The notes beneath the pieces are model-generated. The model saw nothing but the letters and a program-made list of their open reading frames with translations. It was not told the DNA's origin and did no database searches. The translations under genes and the position numbers were made by a program. From NCBI GenBank assembly GCA_039583875.1, contig CM077162.1, positions 65,097,259 through 65,161,258 of the forward strand: DNA of 64,000 bases. Direction: 5' to 3'. Source of the DNA: Platanthera guangdongensis. Taxonomy: Eukaryota; Streptophyta; Magnoliopsida; Asparagales; Orchidaceae. Shown piece by piece: positions 56,316 through 64,000 of the stretch (position 1 is the first letter of the stretch; the number at the start of each line of letters is the position of its first letter).

Positions 56316-57725
56316 TTAGAATAGTCTTCCAAGCACGCCCTCGTCATCGGCATTGAAGTATTCAACAGTATTGTTAACAATAAGGAGAGGGTGTTCTTCT
56401 ACTAGGCTCACTCCTCTTGAGCAACAAGGGATGTCTGCAACTTCTTTGCCCTTTGAGGTTGTTGGATCAGGGTGATCATCTTTAGGAAGCAGGTAACGCA
56501 TTTTACCCTGCCGCAAGATCTTTTGAACTAGTTGGCGGAGTGCTCGACAGTTCTCAGTTTGGTGGCCTGGCTCTTTGTGGAATTCACAATATGGATTAGA
56601 GTCTTTAGATCTTTGATCAGCTGGTCGATAAGGCCTTTTGTAGTTAGCCCTGTCTTTCATGATTTGGCTCACTTCTTGCATGGCTTCATCTAGTTCAGAC
56701 TCGTGCAAGTCATCGTCTTGCTGTTGATGGACCGCAGCTGTTTGTGAACATGGAGCTGATAGCAGCAATGGATCTCGAGTATGATCATGGTCCTGGAAGT
56801 GATATCGGTGAAGCTGAAACCTTCTTCCCTTTCTTGAGTGAGATGAGAAATCTTTGTGAGGAGACCTCAGAGGCTGCTTGTCAGAAGGATATTTCTCTGA
56901 TATAAGCTTGGAGACGAAGCCTGGGTTGCTCTTTTCTCCTCGAATGTATGAGTTGGATATGACAATCAACTCTTGGTTCGTTCTCGGTGCTCGGACATTG
57001 GCTTCAAACTTGAGCGGCCCTTCACAAAGACCGTGGATAAGAGACACTCGGTACACTTCTTGACCAACAATCTCGATGTCCAAGATTTCTCTCTGGAATC
57101 GATCAACGAAATGAGACCAAGTCTCGTTCTCATGTTGCTTGATCTCAAAGAGGGCTTCTGGACCACCCTTTCTCTTAGTTGAAGTAGAAAATCTGAGAAA
57201 GAACTCCCTTCTTAGATCAGCAAAGGAAGTTATGGACTGAGAGCGAAGACCATAGAACCAATCTCTCACTTGTCCATCAAAGGTTGTCACAAGGAGCTTG
57301 CACTTGGTTGAATCTGAAAGTGTTTTGAGAGCAACAGCTTATTCAAAAGCTTGAAGATGATTCACTGGATCAGTCTCTCTAGTGTAGATTGGTAACCAGG
57401 GCTCTCTGAAATTAGCTGGAGTAGGTTCATGATGAACATTCTCTGTAAATGGCGAAGGCTCTTCCTGCTCTCCTACAACATAAGGATAAAAGGGAGCATA
57501 AGTTGCAGCTGCAAAAGGAGGAGGAGGATATAAAGGAAAAGCTACTGCAGGAGGAGCAATGGCAGGGGCTGATGGGTAAGGATGACTTCCCTGAAAGTTG
57601 AGAAATCTTGCAGGACTTCCCCGGGCTGCTTCCCGGAAGAAGTTTCGACGAGCTGCAAACTCTTCATCTTGGGGTCTCAAAGGGGCTGCAGGCCCTTGCG
57701 GAAAGGTTGTTGTATAAGGAGGATA
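56316..57725 (-). pseudogene. gag: gag of Element F (Retrotrans_gag), split by Element H
   Basis: Retrotrans_gag core open from 57290 to 56316 (324 codons): TTFDGQVRDWFYGL, LRREFFLRFSTSTKRKGG, ENETWSHFVDRFQREIL, EANVRAPRTNQELI. A zinc-knuckle-like CEFHKEPGHQTENC (residues 235-248 of that block) is followed by an acidic tail. The upstream Pro/Ala-rich part (57680-57342) is in the same protein. The only break visible between them is one TAA at 57339-57341 (Ser in Element C). The true N-terminus lies beyond the Copia insertion at 57726. Identical in type to the gag of Element C but better preserved. Part of it (56817-57111) recurs at 63706-64000. Confidence 0.87.
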
Positions 57726-59668
57726 TGTTGGATCCCTAGTTGATTTGGGGTAGGTTCACTGACCTAGGATGTGACCCATCATGTATAGCCAGGGTCATTT
57801 TGTGTCCTAGAGTCTAGGTTAAGTCCTTAGGCTCAACTCCAGATGGACCAGCTTTCATCAAGACCCTCAGAGACTCCAGACTCACAAGTTTTCAAGACTA
57901 AGTAAAGTGAGTTCGGCGTTCGTCGAACTCAGCTCGACGAAAGGAGTTATGCGCTCGACGATTGTGAGACAATTCTTAGTGCTGATCTCGACTACCTATG
58001 TTCTCTGTTCGATGAAAACTCAGTTTCTACTTCAAGCCAAAGTCAGGAGAACTTCAAAGTTTTCTAAGTCCAGCTTCATGCTTCGGTCGACGAATTATAT
58101 TCTGAGCTCGACGAACTTGGACCTCAAGTTCATAGCTTCTCAGGTCGACGAAGTCAGCTTCTCAGGTCGACGAATGCTATTCTCTACTCGACGATTTCTG
58201 GACTCAGAGAATCTGTGTCGACACTTAGGGTTTGTGTCGACACCAGATAGTTTGTGTCGACACCAGGATTTCAGTCGACACCAACTTATGTCGACACCAG
58301 GATTTCAGTCGACACCAACTTATGTCGACACTAGAGTATTTGTGTCGACACCAAGATCAATCTGTCAACACCAACTTTTGTCGACACGGCATTTCAGCAG
58401 ATGTAGGATATTTTGTCTAAGTCCAGAACTTTTCTTAGGTCGACAAATTTGGTTCTCAGCTCGACGAATGAAGACTGTCTATCAGATGAAAGAAGATTGT
58501 CTGGTCGACGAACTCTATCAAGCTCAGCTCGATGAACTCAAGCTCAGCTCGACGAACACAAGTTCAGCTCGATGAATTGTGTTCTTTGTTCGACGAATCC
58601 AGATTAGGTTTTCTTCAAGGTTACCGTCTCGTTTCTTGGCGCTGATTCCTGAACATTTAATATCAGATCTTCTCAGAATGTTACCGTTAGAACGCGCATT
58701 AACTATGGACGATTACATGCCGTTTTTTCCATGGGACAGATAGGAAAGTCATTGATTGCTGATTCTTTCCAAGGCTGACTGTAATTACTGCTCGACATTC
58801 AAAAGTTTGAAGATTCCTCAGTAAAAAAGAGAGGGATACTCAGAGACACAGATAGAGAACAGAATCAAGCAGAGTTCAAGAATTACAGTACAGAAAATAC
58901 TCAAAAGTTACAGAAGAACAAACATTCTCAAAGCTAAAGTTTTTGACTGCAATCAGCCTTGACCAGAGGACTTTTGGAGAAGAAGAAGAACAATTAAATT
59001 CAATCAAGAGTATTCTTCTCTCTATTTACAGGATAACTTCAAAGGACAACATTAAATCAATCTGTCAAAGATGTTCCTGAAGCAGTTCTGGTCCAGGCAT
59101 TCTAGGTCATTGAAGGCCTATCACCCTGAAGCAGTGCTCCAGCATTCCTGACCAATTCAAGACCTCAGGGGGAGAAAAAGCTACTACATCAATCCACAAG
59201 TCTTCTCTCTGACTGTTGACAGAGAAGACACTATCACCCTCTCTAATTCCTGTACAGGGTTTTAAATCACTTCAAAATTATTCTGGTTGCAAGTCTCGTT
59301 CCAAAAGACTTGAGGGTTTGGTTTTTTGGGGACCTGATCAAAACCCATTGGTGCCCAGGACACCTGATCAACTCATCCTGCAGTGGATTCCTACCTAGGG
59401 TGGTAGAAGAGTGGATGTACCCAGATTGGTTGGGGAACCACTATAGCTCCTTGTGTCTTCTGGTTGCTTATTTTCTTTTATTTTCTGGCTGTGGTTTGTG
59501 ATTGTTCTGTGATTGCTTTTTTTAGTTAGTTGTTGTGTTTACTTTATGTTATTTGCTTCCCTGTTCACTTAGGTATACAACAATAGTTGTAAAACGTTTT
59601 TAGCAAGCACCATACTCTATTCACCCCCCCCCCCCTCTAGAGTATATCAGATCTAACCTACACTTTCA
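57726..59668 (+). repeat. 5' LTR of Element H
   Basis: 1943 bp, TGTTGGATCCC to CACTTTCA. It carries arrays of TCGACGAACTCAGCTCGACG-like motifs (57900-58190 and 58500-58600) and GTGTCGACACCAG palindromic units (58215-58400). The terminal C-run motif TTCACCCC..CTCTAGAG is at about 59622-59643. Confidence 0.9.
58215..58400. repeat. GTGTCGACACCA tandem units in Element H LTR
   Basis: About nine units spaced 15-22 bp apart, each containing the palindrome GTGTCGACAC or TGTCGACACC with spacer AGGATTTCA or AACTTA. Spacing and repeat length might suggest CRISPR, but this is LTR sequence. Confidence 0.85.
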
Positions 59669-59670
59669 AT

Positions 59671-59682
59671 TGGTATCAGAGG
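59671..59682 (+). promoter_or_regulatory. Primer-binding site of Element H (initiator tRNA-Met)
   Basis: TGGTATCAGAGG two bases after the LTR end. Confidence 0.93.
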
Positions 59683-59796
59683 GAGGTTGGTTAAAATATC
59701 ACACCTCAGTGGTTGCGCAGGCTAACACCTGAACCCAAAGATCCCTATAGTTAGATCTATTTTAAGTTTGTGGTTAGATTTATTTCTTCACAGAAC

Positions 59797-61810
59797 ATGG
59801 CCCAAAACAAAGATTATGCTAGCACCAGACCTCCAGTGTTCAACCTATCTAAGTTTGCACTTTGGAAGGCAAGGATTAGACTGTATATGAACTCTATTGA
59901 TGAAGACATTTTCAATTCTGTTTTGACAGTGTGTCCAAGACCTCCAGAAAATACAAGTACAAGTGTTGTTCCACCTCCATCAGGAACAAATGTAGAAATC
60001 AAGAAATGGAAAGTGGCAGATGCTAAGGCAATGAATATTTTAGCCCAGACTATGTCTGATGAAATATTCCAAAAGGTAGCTGAATGCAACTCAGCAAAGG
60101 ACATCTGGGACAAGTTATTTGAGATAGTCTCGGGATCTGCTGATGAGAGAAAAGATAGAAGATCTCATCTCAGAACCCAGTATGAGAACTTAAAGAAAAG
60201 AGAAGCTGAGTCAGTAGCAGATATGTATAATAGACTCAGCCTTATAGTCAATGAACTGAAGACTTTGGACAAAGAGATCTCATTGACTGAGCTAAATGAT
60301 AAAATCCTAATGTGCTTCCCAAGAACTTGGGACTCAAGGATCTGGCCAATCAAGGATGCCAGAAGTCTAAATGAGATCACAACTGAAGCTCTCTTGGGCA
60401 CGCTCAAGTCTTATGAGCTGCTCATCAAGAATAGAGAAGAAGAGCAGAAGGCTGCCTCACCAGCTACAAGAAAAGAAAAATCAATAGCTTTCAAAGCCAC
60501 TGAAGATCAGCCTGAAGACAAGGTCATAGGCAATGAAGAGTTGCTAAGCCTACTGGCCAAAAGATTTTACAAAATGGCCAGGAAAGATTTCAGGAAAAAG
60601 TCTGGCAGAGGGCATGACAAGCCAATGTATGACAAATCAAATAACAAAGAGATTATTTATTTTGGATGCAGGAAACCAGGCCACATGGTGTCTGACTATC
60701 CAGAAAATCAGTATAAGGATAGAAAGCACAGGAAAGAAAGAAGAAAAGACAAAGACTTCAGGAAGAACAGCAATGACAAACCCTTCTCCAGCAAGAACAA
60801 ACACACCAAGAAGGGGTTTGTAGCTGAAACTTGGAGTGAGACAGAAGAAGAATCTGAAGCTTCATCCAGCTCCAGTGATGATGAAGATGATGCTGAAGAA
60901 AAAGAGTTCTGCATGATGTCTATCAATGACTCTCAACAAAATTCTGATGCAGAAGAGTCAGAATCAGAATCAGAAACTCAATTTGAAGAGGACCAGGTAA
61001 TAAGTTCTTTCGATTTTAATTCCGAGGACTTCAAGTGTGAGTTTAAAGCACTGTGTTTATATTTACTAAGATCTGAGAAGGAAATCATTTCCCTCAGAAA
61101 TTAGCTATCTGAACACAGCTCTTTAAAATCAGAAAACCTCAAACTCTCTGAGGAGTTGGAGTGCTGTAGGGAGCAGATAGCCTCACTGAAAAGTTAACTA
61201 TCAGAGGCAAGAAGTTTGAAGAATCCCTCAATGTGAGAAGTATCAAACTAATGGACATCACAAGCATAGTAAACTCAAGATTTAATAGTACACTAGGCTT
61301 GGGTGCTTCATCCAGCCAACCTATAGTATTATCAACCCAAATTAAATTTATATCTGATAAAGGGAAGGGAGTTGTGGAGGTAGCTAGGAAGAATTCTGAT
61401 CTACCTAAGAAAACTAAAGTTCAACAGAAATTGTCGAACGAAGCTAGACGATCGTCGAATGAAGATCAACGATCTCAGGCTAAATAGTCGAACTCAGGTC
61501 GACGATCTCTAAACCTGAACTCTGGCACAGTCGATCTTCGAACGGAGCTCGACGATCTGACCCAAGATCGTCGAATTCAGCTCAGAGATCGTCGAACAGA
61601 GCTCAGAGTTTTGAAAACCCTTTCAAAGGCAAATCAAAGTTCAATCCTAGAGGTTCTACATCTCAATGGTTTAACCCTTATACTGAATGGATAATACCTC
61701 CTAGGAGATATCATCCTGAAGGTTATAAAAGTCAACCATAGATGTCTTTTATTTCTGAATTCAAAGGTTATCAACCTAGGCCCAAGGTAAACTGGGTCAA
61801 AAACAAATAA
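59797..61810 (+). pseudogene. gag: gag of Element H (UBN2-type)
   Basis: ATG at 59797 (AACATGGCC, MAQNKDYASTRPP) is the likely start; upstream codons are open but have no ATG. The Copia gag core is well preserved: FNLSKFALWKARIRLYMNS, SAKDIWDKLFEIVSGS, LRTQYENLKKREAESVADM and IVNELKTLDKEI. The zinc knuckle at about residues 287-300 is damaged: F-x2-C-x4-H-x4-Y (YFGCRKPGHMVSDYP). A Lys-rich then Glu/Ser-rich region and a coiled coil follow. The first stop is TAG at 61102-61104 (NQLSEH expected, CAG to TAG), then TAA at about 61196 (CAA to TAA) and a frameshift near 61225. The C-terminal part (61430-61605) contains the same TCGTCGAA motif as the LTR. The final stop TAA is at 61808-61810. Confidence 0.9.
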
Positions 61811-61826
61811 ATTGTTTTATGTGCAG
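61811..61826 (+). promoter_or_regulatory. Splice-acceptor-like gag/pol junction (Element H)
   Basis: Directly after the gag TAA, ATTGTTTTATGTGCAG leads into protease in phase 0 (VKTYPTSSQQWYLDSGC). Confidence 0.45.
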
Positions 61827-62243
61827 GTGAAGACCTATCCAACCTCAAGCCAGCAATGGTATCTGGATAGTGGGTGCTCAAAGCACATGACAGGAAATAA
61901 GGACAATTTCACATCCTTCAAAGCCAAGCTTGGACCCAAAGTAATATTTGGTGATTCAAACTTTGGATTAACAAAAGGATATGGTGCAGTCCAGATTGAC
62001 ACAGTCACATTCAAGAAAGTAGCCTTTGTGGAAGGACTGAAGCACAATTTAATCAGTATCAGTCAACTATGTGATGAAGGCTACCAAGTGACCTTCAGCA
62101 AATCCTTATGCAAGATCAAATCAGAGGACAACACAACTGTGTTGATAGGTAAAAGGAAAGATAACATCTATCTTGCAGATTTTCTTTCAACCAAGGTAGA
62201 TATTTGCTTGTTTAACTGTATTTGTAGACCTAATGAATTATGA
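61827..62243 (+). pseudogene. pol: Copia protease (Element H pol)
   Basis: Aspartic protease with intact WYLDSGCSKHMTGNKDNF, then GPKVIFGDSNFGLTKGYG, VAFVEGLKHNLISISQL and YLADF. Open from the junction at 61827 to a TGA at 62241-62243. That TGA replaces the conserved Trp of the next domain (ELWHRRLGH). It cleaves Gag-Pol in the particle. Confidence 0.92.
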
Positions 62244-63710
62244 CATAGGAGACTAGGGCATATAAACCTTAGAACCATTGTTAGGCTATCCAAGGACAAC
62301 CTTGTTAGAGGACTACCTTCTGGCCCCTACAAGAAGGAAGGACTCTGCAAGGCTTGTCAATTAGGCAAGCAAACCAAAAATAGTTTCAAGTCACTTAATA
62401 AGAGTGATTCACCTAGGATTTTGTATCTGTTACACATGGATCTTTTTAGACCCATTACAGTACAAAGCTTGGGAGGGAAATCTTATACTTTAGTGGTTGT
62501 AGATGACTTCTCTAGATTCACATGGGTTCTCTTTTGAGGAAGAAGTCTGATAACTTTAAGTGTTTGACAGAGTTTCTCAAATGCATACATATTGAGTTCA
62601 ACACTCACATTGCCCTAATCAGAAGTGATCATGGGACAGAGTTTGATTCTCTTCTTATGCAAGAGTTCTGTCAGAGTGAAGGGATCAGGCATACTTTCTC
62701 AGCTCCTAGAACTCCTCAACAAAATGGGGTAGCTGAAAGGAAAAAATAGAACCCTTATTGAATCTGCTACTACATTGTTATCAGATGCTCACCTTCCTCT
62801 ATCCTTTTGGGCAGAGGCAGTGAACACCTCCAACTATGTGTTGAATAAAAGTTTAATACATAAACTGAAGGGCAAGACTCCCTATGAATTACTCAAAGTG
62901 AAGAAACCTAAAGTAGATTACTTCAAAATCTTTGGTTGTATTTGCTACATTCACAATAATGACAAGAGATACATAGCAAAATTTCAAGCTAAAGCTGATG
63001 AAGGAGTGTTTCTGGGATACTCCATGATCAGTAAAGCTTATAGGGTGTATAATAAATCAACTCTTAAAATTGAAGAATCTGTTCATGTATCTTTTGATGA
63101 GACTAACATGACATACAAGGAGAAAGAGATTTCTACCATAAGCTCTTTGAAGGTTCCACCATTGTGTGAGTCTTTGGATGGACTGAACCTTACCCAAGAG
63201 GTATCACACCATCCCACTCCACAGGATGCTGAAGATAGTGATGAGGAAAGTCAAGAGGAAGTGGCTAAACTTCCCCCAATAGCCAGTATCATTCCCCAAG
63301 AGGAATTAAATACTGAAGCTGTTGCTCAACCAACTCAACCAACTGATCTTGTCACACTTAGAGATCACCCCAGATCTCAAGTGATTGGAGACATCTCAGT
63401 AGGTGTACAGACAAGGTATCAACTCAACCAAGACTTGATGCATGCCTGTTTTCTCTCTCAAATTGAACCTCTCACCATACATGCGGCAGAGCAAGATCCC
63501 CACTGGAGCATTGCAATGCAAGAGGAACTCAATCAGTTTGAGAGATGTAGAGTTTGGGATTTGGTTTCAAGACCCCATAACTACCCAGTTATTGGAACTA
63601 AATGGGTCTACAAGAACAAGTTGGATGCTCAAGGCAACATAGTGAGGAACAAGGCTAGGCTTGTTGCTCAAGGCTACAGACAAGAGGAAGGAATAGACTA
63701 TGACCAAACC
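62244..63710 (+). pseudogene. pol: Copia gag-pre-integrase, integrase and start of RT (Element H pol)
   Basis: HRRLGHINLRTIVRLSKDNL with CKACQLGKQ is the zinc-binding pre-integrase domain. Integrase shows D in HMDLFRPI, D in IRSDHGTEF and E in PQQNGVAERK. A one-base loss in a T-run (about 62532) and one extra A in the A-run at 62741-62746 shift the frame. From 62775 the frame is open: AEAVNTSNYVLNKSLIHKL, GKTPYELLKVKKP and FGCICYIHNN, an acidic linker, then RT start [36 protein letters not shown]. It ends at 63710 by fusion to gypsy gag sequence. The last open residues up to 63794 belong to the fusion and are not RT. Confidence 0.92.
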
Positions 63711-64000
63711 TTCTTCCCTTTCTTGAGTGAGATGAGAAATATTTGTGAGGAGACCTCAGAGGCTGCTTGTCAGAAGGATATTTCTCTGATATAAGCTTGG
63801 AGACGAAGCCTGGGTTGCTCTTTTCTCCTCGAATGTATGAGTTGGATATGACAATCAACTCTTGGTTCGTTCTCGGTGCTCGGACATTGGCTTCAAACTT
63901 GAGCGGCCCTTCACAAAGACCGTGGATAAGAGACACTCGGTACACTTCTTGACCAACAATCTCGATGTCCAAGATTTCTCTCTGGAATCGATCAACGAAA
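63706..64000 (-). pseudogene. gag: Second copy of Element F gag segment
   Basis: 295 bp matching 56817-57111 with a single mismatch that I could see (A at 63741, C at 56852). It codes the middle of Retrotrans_gag on the minus strand (DIEIVGQEVYRVSLIHGLCE) and runs off the window. The junction with Element H shares AAACC and probably four or more further bases with both parents. Confidence 0.92.

Larger units (their letters stand above)
44740..57725 (-). mobile_element. Element F: gag-only Gypsy element, same family as C
   Basis: The 3' LTR (44740-45540 and 52606-54031) is split by Element G. The internal region (54032-57725) carries the 85-bp array, noncoding sequence and gag on the minus strand, split at 57725 by Element H. 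Its 5' LTR is outside the window. It is inserted in ORF3 of Element D. The LTR start TGTTGATGCGCGAAAAC and end GGGTTAACA match Element C. Confidence 0.87.
57726..63710 (+). mobile_element. Element H: Copia element truncated inside RT
   Basis: 5' LTR 57726-59668, PBS 59671-59682, gag 59797-61810, and pol from 61827 to 63710 where RT is cut after YDQTF. It is inserted in gag of Element F after AAGGAGGATA. The 3' half, including RT, RNase H, any ORF3 and the 3' LTR, is missing. Sequence joins a second copy of F gag by microhomology. Confidence 0.9.

Noticed and set aside
58215..58400. CRISPR-like array (short palindromic repeats with spacers)
   Set aside because: It lies inside a plant Copia LTR, the spacers are themselves repeated (AACTTA, AGGATTTCA), and there are no cas genes or prokaryotic context.

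Overview
This window looks like gene-poor nuclear DNA of a flowering plant, probably a eudicot. I found no cellular host gene. Nearly everything is LTR retrotransposon sequence in nested layers, plus two small foldback elements, several minisatellites and one decayed gag-like fragment. The plant assignment rests on Copia and Gypsy families with plant-type primer-binding sites (TGGTATCAGAG for initiator tRNA-Met; TGGCGCCGTTGCCGG for tRNA-Asp) and on plant-type gag and ORF3 domains.

Left block (303-25184): Element A is a Sirevirus-like Copia on the + strand. It keeps the end of pol, an extra ORF3 and a 3' LTR. Element B (1696-14352, - strand), a complete but decayed Sirevirus-like Copia, lies between pol and ORF3 of A. 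Element C (18256-24592, - strand), a gag-only Gypsy element flanked by perfect GTTGT repeats, lies inside the 3' LTR of A.

Middle block (25185-30586): no confident gene. It holds a TATA-bearing, possibly LTR-derived stretch, two related foldback elements, a 262-bp tandem duplication, a GC-rich minisatellite and a decayed 'putative gypsy type transposon' gag fragment.

Right block (30587-64000): Element D is a + strand Copia whose integrase, RT and RNase H are missing but whose gag and ORF3 remain. Element E (32439-39064), an Athila-like non-autonomous element, splits its 5' LTR. ORF3 of D is cut by Element F (from 44740, - strand, same family as C). The 3' LTR of F is split by Element G (45541-52600, Athila-like, perfect CTGGC target repeats). 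The gag of F is split by Element H (57726-63710, Copia), which stops abruptly inside RT and is joined to a second, nearly identical copy of F gag.

Most notable: (1) an extra ORF downstream of pol, recurring in A, B and D, with plant-type TATA boxes 90-140 bp upstream of its ATG in B and D; in B this follows an array of the same CTCGAG palindromes that fill the LTR promoter region; (2) a 3' splice-site-like sequence just after the gag stop in three Copia families, each entering protease in phase 0; (3) palindromic or CpG-bearing repeat arrays in LTRs of unrelated families; (4) a junction near 63706 that looks like a 6.9-kb tandem duplication with microhomology, or an assembly chimera. All protein-coding parts carry stops or frameshifts, so every element appears inactive as read.
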